Below are positions 1 to 5,917 of a stretch of 6,956 nt of DNA, one piece after another (position 1 is the stretch's first letter; every line of letters starts with the position of its first letter). The stretch is from positions 1 to 6,956 of the forward strand of contig CAIJKT010000608.1 of assembly GCA_903821255.1 (NCBI GenBank). The letters run 5' to 3'. This DNA is from an uncultured Lentisphaeria bacterium. Lineage in GTDB: Bacteria > Verrucomicrobiota > Lentisphaeria > Victivallales > Victivallaceae. A model generated the notes under the pieces. It saw only the letters and a list, made by a program, of their open reading frames with translations. It was not told where the DNA came from and made no database searches. The position numbers and the translations under genes are program-made.

Positions 1-188
1 ACGAACTGTCCGGCATAGGACGGGTCGCTGATGATTTCCTGATAGCCGGTCATGCCGGTGTTGAAGACGACTTCGCCTTCGTTGTCAACTTCCGCGCCGA
101 CGGAGTATCCGCGCATCACGGTGCCGTCTTCCAGCGCCAGAAACGCCTTCTTCTCTCTCTTTGTCTTCCAATCGTAGTTATGTTCCAT
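1..188 (-). CDS. carA: Carbamoyl-phosphate synthase small subunit, N-terminal fragment
   Basis: This is the glutaminase subunit that feeds ammonia to CarB to make carbamoyl phosphate for pyrimidine and arginine synthesis in the cytoplasm. Only the first 62 codons are in the window; the gene runs off the left edge. The fragment reads [17 protein letters not shown] and then [20 protein letters not shown] (about residues 42-61), which is the hallmark N-terminal domain signature of CarA. The catalytic GATase domain lies outside. The ATG at 186-188 is preceded by GTGAGG (199-204 on the complementary strand) 10 bases away, which supports the start. The first 15 or so residues ([16 protein letters not shown]) are a charged extension relative to CarA proteins that begin close to the LEDG motif. 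It starts 25 bases after the stop of the PurF-like gene on the same strand, so the two are probably co-transcribed. The identification is firm despite the truncation. Confidence 0.95.
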   Translation of the reverse strand, partial: MEHNYDWKTKREKKAFLALEDGTVMRGYSVGAEVDNEGEVVFNTGMTGYQEIISDPSYAGQF

Positions 189-213
189 AAAATAAAAACC
201 TCACTGGTTATGA

Positions 214-2112
214 TTAGTATGCCCTGGCGTTATTGCCTTGCACGAAGTTCACCAGGGCCTGATTGACCACTCTGTTTCCGCCGGGAGTGGGATAATCCCC
301 GGTGAAATACCAGTCGCCGAGATGATTCGGGCAGGACCGGTGCAGATCTTCAATAGACTGATAAATGAACTTAACTTCAGCTTTTATCGTATTCGGAGTC
401 AGCAGTTCGCCGATTTTTTCGGAAATCTGCTCCGCGGTAAAAGGCTTGTATATTCTCTGAACGCAGTTCGTCATCTCATCCGCCGGGAGTTTCAGCATGG
501 ATTTTGCTTCGTGGTAGACTTCATCCAGCAGCGATTCCATTTTGTTGTCGCTCAACAGCGCCACGGCGGCTTCAAACGCCACAAAGTTGCCCAGTTTGCA
601 CATATCAATGCCGTAGCAGTCCGGATAGCGGATCTGAGGCGCGGATGAAACCACAATGATTTTTTTCGGCCCGGTCCGGTCAAGAATCTTCAGGATGCTC
701 TCCCGCATGGTGGTGCCGCGGACGATTGAATCGTCAATGACCACCAGCGAATCGAGGCCGGGGCGGATTACGCCGTAAGTGATATCGTAAACGTGCGCCG
801 CAAGTTCATTGCGCTGAGAATCATCAGTAATGAAAGTGCGCAGCTTGGCGTCTTTTACTGCCACTTTTTCAATCCGCGGACGGAAACTCAAAACTTTATC
901 CAGTTCATCCTCCGTCCAACTGGAATTCTCCATCAGCCGGCGTATCTGAATTTTCTTGCAAAACTCCTTGAGCTCATCGACCATGCCGTAAAAACAGGTT
1001 TCCGCAGTATTCGGGATGAACGAAAATACCGTGTTCTCAATGTCTTCGCTGATCGCCTTCAGCACCGGCGGAACCAGGCATCTGCCCAGCATTTTGCGCT
1101 CCTGATAAATATCCTTGTCGGAGCCGCGGGAAAAATAAATACGCTCAAAGGAACAGGCTTTTTTGGTCCTGGGCTCGGTATAGCGCTCCAGGCTGACCTG
1201 GCCGTCTTTCTTGACAATGAAAGCATGGCCGGGAGGGAGTTCCTTGACCGCATCACAAGGCACATTGAACGCGGTTTGAATCGGCGGACGTTCCGAGGTA
1301 ACTACCGCGACTTCATCATCGTGATAGTAGTACGCCGGGCGGATGCCGGACGGGTCCCGCAGCACAAAAGCGTCGCCATGCCCGATTATGCCGCTGATGA
1401 CGTAACCGCCGTCCCATTTCTGGCAGGCGTGTTTCAGGATATTCAGGACATCGAGGTTTTTGGAAATCAACTGGGATATTTCATGGCGCGGATAGCCGTC
1501 ATTCTTGTAACGTTTGACCAGCACATCATTTTCTTCGTCCAGGAAGAATCCGATCGTTTCCAGGATCGTGACCGAATCAGAATATTGTTTCGGATGCTGA
1601 CCGATGCCGATGAGCACATTGAACAGCGTTTCGACATTGGTCAGATTGAAATTGCCGGCAATAATCAGCGCACGGGTGAGCCAGTTGCTCTCCCGCACAA
1701 ACGGATGACAGGATTCGATATTGTTTCTGCCGAATGTGCCGTAGCGGAGATGGCCCATATACAATTCCCCGCAGAATCTGGCATTCTGCTTCAGCCATTC
1801 CGGGTCGCCGATCCTGCCCGGATTCTTGTCCAGCAGATCTTTCATTTCAAGGTTTATTTTGGAGAAAATGTCCTTAATCGCGGCACCCTGGTTGGACCTC
1901 TCGCAACTGACAGAACGCTGTCCGGGTTCCGGGTCCAGTTTCAGAACCGCGACGCCGGCGCCGTCCTGGCCCCGGTTGTGCTGTTTTTCCATCAATAAAC
2001 ATAACTTGCTAAGCCCGTAGAACGCGGAACCGTATTTTTCACGGTAAAAACTCAGCGGCTTCAGCAGTCTGATCAATGCTATGCCGCATTCATGTTTGAT
2101 TTCTTCACTCAT
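214..2112 (-). CDS. purF: Long-form amidophosphoribosyltransferase (PurF-like class II glutamine amidotransferase)
   Basis: By family this enzyme transfers glutamine-derived ammonia to PRPP to give 5-phosphoribosylamine, the first step of purine synthesis. It has 632 residues, against about 470-505 for standard PurF. The Ntn-hydrolase glutaminase domain shows Cys9 in HECGIAL, RGQDGAG (47-53), GHLRYGT (120-126), GNFNLTN (153-159), SDS (178-180) and RDPSGIRP (252-259). The phosphoribosyltransferase domain shows the PRPP loop VVIDDSIVRGTTM (457-469) and YPDCYGIDM (496-504). Cys9 must become the N-terminus, so residues 1-8 look like a cleaved propeptide, as in Bacillus PurF. The segment at about 345-455 is longer than in short PurF. 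The C-terminal GQCLAC-type cysteines of Fe-S PurF are absent: the matching stretch reads GDWYFTGDYPTPGG (599-612). This long type is recalled from Bacteroidetes. There is no clear Shine-Dalgarno before the ATG. It leads a probable operon with carA. The family is certain; whether it is the genome's purine-pathway enzyme or a paralog is not. Confidence 0.9.
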   Translation of the reverse strand: MSEEIKHECGIALIRLLKPLSFYREKYGSAFYGLSKLCLLMEKQHNRGQDGAGVAVLKLDPEPGQRSVSCERSNQGAAIKDIFSKINLEMKDLLDKNPGRIGDPEWLKQNARFCGELYMGHLRYGTFGRNNIESCHPFVRESNWLTRALIIAGNFNLTNVETLFNVLIGIGQHPKQYSDSVTILETIGFFLDEENDVLVKRYKNDGYPRHEISQLISKNLDVLNILKHACQKWDGGYVISGIIGHGDAFVLRDPSGIRPAYYYHDDEVAVVTSERPPIQTAFNVPCDAVKELPPGHAFIVKKDGQVSLERYTEPRTKKACSFERIYFSRGSDKDIYQERKMLGRCLVPPVLKAISEDIENTVFSFIPNTAETCFYGMVDELKEFCKKIQIRRLMENSSWTEDELDKVLSFRPRIEKVAVKDAKLRTFITDDSQRNELAAHVYDITYGVIRPGLDSLVVIDDSIVRGTTMRESILKILDRTGPKKIIVVSSAPQIRYPDCYGIDMCKLGNFVAFEAAVALLSDNKMESLLDEVYHEAKSMLKLPADEMTNCVQRIYKPFTAEQISEKIGELLTPNTIKAEVKFIYQSIEDLHRSCPNHLGDWYFTGDYPTPGGNRVVNQALVNFVQGNNARAY

Positions 2113-2164
2113 TAAATATAGACTTTTTGGTGATAATGATTCAATTCAGAATTCAGCCTTTATT

Positions 2165-2191
2165 ACTATATCATAAATGGCGATTTTTCAA
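2165..2191 (-). promoter_or_regulatory. Candidate sigma70-type promoter of the purF-like/carA unit
   Basis: Read on the minus strand, TTGAAA (2186-2191) is followed after 15 bases by TATAGT (2165-2170), which is preceded by TG at the extended -10 position (TGATATAGT). The 15-base spacing is short, but an extended -10 can compensate. Transcription would start near 2158, giving a leader of about 46 bases before the ATG at 2112. No other good promoter is visible for this gene. Confidence 0.45.
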
Positions 2192-2192
2192 C

Positions 2193-2214
2193 CGTAAATA
2201 GACACTATTTTACG
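2193..2214. promoter_or_regulatory. Imperfect inverted repeat between divergent purF-like and maturase genes
   Basis: CGTAAATAG (2193-2201), a 3-base spacer ACA, then CTATTTTACG (2205-2214). The right arm is the reverse complement of the left with one extra T. It lies directly upstream of the -35 hexamer proposed for the purF-like gene, a position suited to a regulator binding site. It is A/T-rich and short, so a chance origin cannot be excluded. Confidence 0.3.
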
Positions 2215-2276
2215 CTTTTCTTGCAATTCAAGTTTTGCATCGGGCAGGGGGTAATGTAGATTCATCAAGGCAAACA

Positions 2277-2281
2277 AAGGA
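2277..2281 (+). promoter_or_regulatory. Ribosome binding site that fixes the maturase start
   Basis: AAGGA lies 7 bases before the ATG at 2289. The reading frame is open further upstream to a TTG at 2235, but that codon has no comparable ribosome binding site, and the 18 extra residues would precede the usual MKPFSLLVKP beginning. The ATG is therefore chosen. Confidence 0.75.
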
Positions 2282-2288
2282 ATGCTTT

Positions 2289-3515
2289 ATGAAGCCGTTT
2301 TCGCTACTGGTTAAACCTGCGTCATTTGACTGTAATTTGCGCTGCCGGTATTGTTTCTACCTGGAAAAAACGAAAATGTTCGGAGCGGAACGGCATCGGA
2401 TGTCTGATGCCGTTCTGGAACAGATGATTTCGTCTTTTATGCGTCTGGACATGCCGTGTTACGCTTTCGGCTGGCAGGGCGGGGAACCGACGCTGGCGGG
2501 GCTGGATTTTTTCCGCAGAGCGGTTGATTTGATGAAGCAGTACGGGCAGTACGGGAAACAGGTCTCCAATGGTCTTCAGACCAATGGCACCATGCTGGAT
2601 GATGAATGGTGTCAGTTTCTGCTCCAGTATAACTTTCTGGTCGGGATCAGTATTGACGGTCCGCCGGAGATTCATGATTTCAACCGTCTTACTGCCGGCG
2701 GAACCGGCAGCCATGAACTGATGATGCGCGGACTTGCCGCCTTGAACCGCAACCATGTTGAATACAATGTGTTGACGCTGGTTAATTCGCATAGCGTGTC
2801 ACGTCCGCTGGATATCTACCGTTATCTGCGCGATGATCTGAAAATAATGTTTCACCAGTATATAGAATGTGTTGAATTCGACCGCAACGGAAAGCTGCTG
2901 ACGCATTCGGTGACTCCTGAAGCGTGGGGCGAGTTTCTCTGCATGATTTTTGACGAATGGTATGCACACGACACCCGGCAGGTCTCGATCCGCCTGTTCG
3001 ATTCGATCCTGGCAAAAATGGTGGACGGGATTGCCAATGTTTGCAGCCTCGGCAACAACTGCCGCCAGTATTTTGTGGTGGAGCATGACGGCAGTATCTA
3101 TCCCTGTGATTTCTTCGTTCAACCGGAGTGGCATCTCGGCAATGTCAGTGACGTTGACTGGCAGGCTTTGCAAAATCTGCCGTTATACCGCGAGTTCGGC
3201 AAACGCAAAAATATGGTTGCCAAACAATGTTCAGTCTGCCGTTATTACGCGCTATGCGCCGGCTGTTGCCAGAAGAACCGGCCCGGACGCGGCAATGTAC
3301 CGGGGGAATTAAGCGCATTATGCTCCGGCTGGAAAATGTTCTACGAACATACGATCGACCGCTTCAAAGAACTGGCAAAAAACATCATTAAAGAACGCAA
3401 TCCGCACCAATATGTGTTGCCTGCATTCAATTTTGACAGTGTCAGCAGTAAAAATACTCCGTGTCCATGCGGAAGCGGCGTCAAATATAAAAAATGCTGC
3501 GGGAAAGAAATCTGA
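2289..3515 (+). CDS. Anaerobic sulfatase-maturating enzyme (radical SAM/SPASM) with C-terminal SEC-C motif
   Basis: This 408-residue cytoplasmic enzyme belongs to the family that oxidises the active-site Cys or Ser of type I sulfatases to formylglycine without oxygen. The radical SAM cluster motif is C15-X3-C19-X2-C22, followed by the SAM-binding GGEP at 64-67. The SPASM region carries eight cysteines, C252, C258, C273, C314, C317, C323, C327 and C345. Their spacing fits the two auxiliary [4Fe-4S] clusters of the clostridial enzyme, each about three residues earlier. Asp274 in YPCDFF matches that enzyme's proposed catalytic Asp. After residue 385 comes an added tail with a SEC-C zinc motif, PCPCGSGVKYKKCCG (391-405), as at the C-terminus of SecA. 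That tail lies beyond the catalytic core and may aid protein-substrate or ribosome contact (inference). No sulfatase lies in the window, so it probably acts in trans. It is divergent from the purF-like gene and convergent with the TauE-family gene. Confidence 0.9.
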   Translation: MKPFSLLVKPASFDCNLRCRYCFYLEKTKMFGAERHRMSDAVLEQMISSFMRLDMPCYAFGWQGGEPTLAGLDFFRRAVDLMKQYGQYGKQVSNGLQTNGTMLDDEWCQFLLQYNFLVGISIDGPPEIHDFNRLTAGGTGSHELMMRGLAALNRNHVEYNVLTLVNSHSVSRPLDIYRYLRDDLKIMFHQYIECVEFDRNGKLLTHSVTPEAWGEFLCMIFDEWYAHDTRQVSIRLFDSILAKMVDGIANVCSLGNNCRQYFVVEHDGSIYPCDFFVQPEWHLGNVSDVDWQALQNLPLYREFGKRKNMVAKQCSVCRYYALCAGCCQKNRPGRGNVPGELSALCSGWKMFYEHTIDRFKELAKNIIKERNPHQYVLPAFNFDSVSSKNTPCPCGSGVKYKKCCGKEI

Positions 3516-4421
3516 TTACATCATGATTCTGATCAACTTGTAAACCACTAACAGCCATGCGGCCAGAATTACGAAAGTAAAATATTTGCGGATTGACTTG
3601 GCGGAGGCTTTCGCATGAAGTATTGTGCCCAGTTTAGTGCCGCCGGCTGCGCCCAGCAGCAGCACCGCCGCCATCGGATAATTTATGTTGTGTCCGGCCG
3701 CATGAAACGCCGTGGCGCAGCAACCGGAAGCAAAAACCAGCATTGTTCCAGTCAGAGTTGCGTATTTGGTGCTTTGTCCGACCAGATAGAACAGCACCGG
3801 CAGCAGAATAACCCCGCCGCCGATTCCCAGCAGTCCGCTCATAAAACCGATAAAAACACCCAGCATAATTAAAACGGTAATACTGAATTCCCCTGCCGGA
3901 ATAGTCCGGAATCTTCTTACCGGAGGCAGTTTTACGGGAGAAAGAAGTCCCACATGCGAACTTTCGTCCTCGCCGCAGTCTCTGCGCAGGATGAAGTTGT
4001 CATAAATGAGCCAGCAGGCAATTGCAATCAAAAATACGGCAAAGACGGAAAGCAGAGTGAAATTTACAGGGTCAACTGTCCGCCCAAGGATGTGCCATGC
4101 GGCCTTGCCTTTCAAGGTCTGTACTACATAAAAACCGGAAAAAGTGCCCAATGGGATGCCGAGGGCGATGAAGAGCGCTATCCGGCTGCCCATGAGACGC
4201 CGGTCCATCTGGTGATATAATGCAAAAGCGGAAGTCCCCATTACCTGAAAGGCGCTGGTGCCGACTGCATAATTCATTTCCATACCCAGCAATATATTCA
4301 ATGCCGGAGTTACAATAAAACCGCCGCCGGCACCGAAAAATCCGGTAAGGATTCCGACTGAGAAGCCAAGCAATATGCCGCTGGTTAAGAACAGCCAGTT
4401 GTCTAAAATAAAATTCAACAT
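3516..4421 (-). CDS. TauE/SafE-family anion permease
   Basis: This is an inner-membrane permease of the TauE/SafE (formerly DUF81) family, whose members are linked to export or uptake of sulfite, sulfonates or other organic anions. It has 301 residues, a usual length. The internal duplication shows in two glycine-rich signatures, TGFFGAGGG (26-34) and SGLLGIGGG (195-203), each followed by a hydrophobic stretch with a proline (TPAL, LPVL). Roughly eight hydrophobic segments are visible. The two halves are split by a polar loop at about 143-178 containing RRDCGEDESSH. Substrate cannot be read from sequence. The start ATG at 4419-4421 has only a weak ribosome binding site (CGGAT close to the ATG). 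No in-frame alternative is clearly better. Its stop codon (3516-3518) directly abuts the maturase stop codon on the other strand. The sulfur-related neighbour makes sulfite or sulfate a reasonable guess, no more. Confidence 0.85.
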   Translation of the reverse strand: MLNFILDNWLFLTSGILLGFSVGILTGFFGAGGGFIVTPALNILLGMEMNYAVGTSAFQVMGTSAFALYHQMDRRLMGSRIALFIALGIPLGTFSGFYVVQTLKGKAAWHILGRTVDPVNFTLLSVFAVFLIAIACWLIYDNFILRRDCGEDESSHVGLLSPVKLPPVRRFRTIPAGEFSITVLIMLGVFIGFMSGLLGIGGGVILLPVLFYLVGQSTKYATLTGTMLVFASGCCATAFHAAGHNINYPMAAVLLLGAAGGTKLGTILHAKASAKSIRKYFTFVILAAWLLVVYKLIRIMM

Positions 4422-4440
4422 ATCCGTATTTTTTTGACTC

Positions 4441-4469
4441 TTGAAAGTTGTTAAAACTTTTAATATATA
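4441..4469 (+). promoter_or_regulatory. Promoter-like element upstream of the aldo/keto reductase, overlapped by an inverted repeat
   Basis: TTGAAA (4441-4446) and TATATA (4464-4469) are separated by exactly 17 bases, a good sigma70-type match on the plus strand. An inverted repeat, TTGAAAGTT (4441-4449), spacer GTTAA, AACTTTTAA (4455-4463), with 8 of 9 positions matching, covers the -35 and the spacer, so a bound dimer would block the promoter. It would give a leader of about 138 bases for the reductase. A weaker alternative nearer the gene is TTGCTT (4535-4540) with CATATT (4558-4563), also 17 bases apart. The element ends only 19 bases from the TauE-family start, so it could also affect that gene. 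Confidence 0.4.
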
Positions 4470-4613
4470 CGTTATTTCACTTCTGTCCTAATGGAATTTT
4501 AAAAAAAGGTTTAATAGTTCGCGCACAGAACTTGTTGCTTTTTCGATTAAAACAAGGCATATTATCGAAAGAGCAATTAATGAATTTTTACGCATTTATC
4601 AAGGATAAATCTG

Positions 4614-5771
4614 ATGAAACAGGAAACGATACGACTGATAAAAAGCAAACTGGGCAGCACCGGACTGAAAGTATCTTCGCTCGGACTGGGCGGATTTCAT
4701 CAATGCGAAGTGGATTCTGACATTGTAGGGCAGGTGGTGGATCATTTTGTCGCACTTGGCGGCAATTATATAGAGACTGCCAGAAGTTACGGCAGCGGAG
4801 CCAGCGAAACCAAGCTGGGACTGGCGCTGAAAAAGCACCGCCGCAAACTTGTTCTGGCATCTAAAACGGCAAAACGCGATGCCGAAGGCGCCTGGCGTGA
4901 ACTTAACGAAACCCTGGAAGCTCTCCATACTGATCATCTTGATCTTTATTTTTTTCATGGTGTCAATACGTTTGAAGATGCCGGGGCCATTGTCGCGGCG
5001 GGCGGAGCGCTTGAAGCATTTACCCGGGCAAAGACTGAAGGAATGGTTAAGCATTTTGCCATAAGTTCACATTGGCCGGTAATCCTGCCGCAGCTTGCTG
5101 AAATCATTCCGTTTGAGTCCGTACTGATCTGGGGCAATTACCTGGATTTCTGTAATTACCCGGAAATCCCTGATGAAATCCTGCCGGATCTGCGCAGTCG
5201 CGGTACCGGTATTTTGTTTATGAAAGCGCTGGCTGACGGTTATTTGTACCGGTCGGTCGAGAATGCTTTCCGCTACTCGCTGCGCTATAATCCGGACTGC
5301 ATAGTCAGCGGATTTAACAGCGTGGAACTGCTTGATGCGGATGCGGCAGTAATGGCGAAAGGGCCGCTGACTGATGCGGAAACCGAATTCGTTCTTGCCA
5401 ATGCACCGGAACTGGGTAATTATGTCTGCCGCCAGTGCCCGAATTGTTCCGTGCTTGCCGGACGCAAAGCACACTTGCTGAAAGGGTTGTTTGAACTGGA
5501 AGGCAAATATGACCGGCAGATGTTTGATTTTCTCCCTGTGGATTCAGGGATTTATGCGTTGCGGCAGTATCTGGGGAAATGGTTCGGCAATGCTCAGCGA
5601 ATGGAATCGCTGTTTGCAGAGAACTCCGCCGACTTTATGGAAATAATTGAACCTGCCATTGCCCATGACGTCAATAATGAGTTTGCCCCATGCCGCTACG
5701 GCATAGACATTTCACGCAAAATCCGGATTATAGCGGCAAAACTTTCAGGCGGACAGCCCGCAAAAATATAA
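4614..5771 (+). CDS. Aldo/keto reductase with C-terminal ferredoxin-like (single [4Fe-4S]) tail
   Basis: This 385-residue protein is an aldo/keto reductase, a (beta/alpha)8-barrel oxidoreductase that normally uses NAD(P)H; its substrate is unknown. The N-terminus is typical (LGSTGLKVSSLGLGGFHQ, 13-30). Of the catalytic tetrad, Tyr59 (SYG), Lys84 (LASKT) and His115 (YFFHG) are present. The usual Asp is replaced by Glu54 in NYIETA. TDHLDLYFFHG (106-116) is the family's central signature. Beyond the barrel (about 265 on) is a tail related to the ferredoxin-like domain of some bacterial aldo/keto reductases: C272-X2-C275-X2-C278 and, about 80 residues later, C360 in CRYGIDI. The other four cysteines of a two-cluster ferredoxin domain are missing. 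Flavin or ferredoxin partners are not encoded nearby. The ATG at 4614 has AAGGA (4601-4605) 8 bases upstream. The gene is probably monocistronic, followed by hairpins at 5855-5916. Confidence 0.88.
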   Translation: MKQETIRLIKSKLGSTGLKVSSLGLGGFHQCEVDSDIVGQVVDHFVALGGNYIETARSYGSGASETKLGLALKKHRRKLVLASKTAKRDAEGAWRELNETLEALHTDHLDLYFFHGVNTFEDAGAIVAAGGALEAFTRAKTEGMVKHFAISSHWPVILPQLAEIIPFESVLIWGNYLDFCNYPEIPDEILPDLRSRGTGILFMKALADGYLYRSVENAFRYSLRYNPDCIVSGFNSVELLDADAAVMAKGPLTDAETEFVLANAPELGNYVCRQCPNCSVLAGRKAHLLKGLFELEGKYDRQMFDFLPVDSGIYALRQYLGKWFGNAQRMESLFAENSADFMEIIEPAIAHDVNNEFAPCRYGIDISRKIRIIAAKLSGGQPAKI

Positions 5772-5790
5772 TTTGATTTTTAATTCCCTT

Positions 5791-5825
5791 AAAAAAAAGT
5801 GGCCTCCCGGGGGAGGCGGGAGGCC
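5791..5825 (-). terminator. Rho-independent terminator of the prepilin-like gene
   Basis: Read on the minus strand, a perfect 9-base-pair G/C-rich stem (GGCCTCCCG at 5817-5825 pairing with CGGGAGGCC at 5801-5809, 7-base loop) is followed after two bases by eight T residues (5798-5791). It sits about 92 bases beyond the prepilin-like stop codon. Alternative internal pairing of the two CCTCCC/GGGAGG copies is possible. On the plus strand the same stem lacks a U-tract after it, so its orientation favours the minus strand. Confidence 0.85.
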
Positions 5826-5854
5826 TGAGGGGTCGAGAAAGCATATAGAAAATG

Positions 5855-5887
5855 CTTTGTATACTGCATACTGACAAAGTATTTTTT
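5855..5887 (+). terminator. Probable terminator of the aldo/keto reductase gene
   Basis: CTTTGT (5855-5860) pairs with ACAAAG (5874-5879) around a 13-base loop and is followed by TATTTTTT (5880-5887), a U-tract on the plus strand. A competing stem, AAAGCAT (5838-5844) with ATGCTTT (5852-5858), shares its bases. The stem is A/T-rich, so it is weaker than the opposite-strand terminator at 5791-5825. Confidence 0.5.
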
Positions 5888-5897
5888 ATAAAGTTCC

Positions 5898-5916
5898 ACT
5901 ATTTTATAGTTTTTTT
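5898..5916 (+). terminator. Weak second hairpin and T-run on the plus strand
   Basis: ACTAT (5898-5902), a TTT loop, ATAGT (5906-5910), then six T residues (5911-5916). The stem is only 5 A/T-rich pairs. It could act as a back-up to the hairpin just upstream, ending plus-strand transcripts before they enter the prepilin-like gene antisense. Confidence 0.25.
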
Positions 5917-5917
5917 A

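Noticed and set aside
793..1998. A 401-codon open frame on the plus strand opposite the PurF-like gene.
   Set aside because: It is antisense to a gene with complete enzyme motifs, has no recognisable domain, and its composition is what the opposite strand imposes. No ribosome binding site was seen.
2221..2240. TTGCAA and TTGCA half-sites as a possible second copy of the 6672-6687 palindrome.
   Set aside because: Only the outer five bases match across an 8-base A/T-rich spacer, and the central GTAC is absent, so similarity to the other site is likely chance.
2235..2288. Extension of the maturase to an upstream TTG start, adding 18 residues.
   Set aside because: AAGGA stands 7 bases before the ATG at 2289, and family members begin near MKPFSLLVKP. 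The extension has no ribosome binding site.
4448..4720. A 90-codon plus-strand frame starting with TTG and overlapping the reductase start.
   Set aside because: It overlaps the aldo/keto reductase coding region out of frame, starts within the promoter-like region and shows no domain.
4599..5474. Minus-strand open frames of 135-151 codons within the aldo/keto reductase gene.
   Set aside because: They lie wholly or mostly antisense to a well-supported gene and show no motifs.
5801..5825. The G/C-rich hairpin as a terminator of the aldo/keto reductase on the plus strand.
   Set aside because: On the plus strand it is followed by TGAGGGGTCG with no U-tract, while on the minus strand eight T residues follow it.
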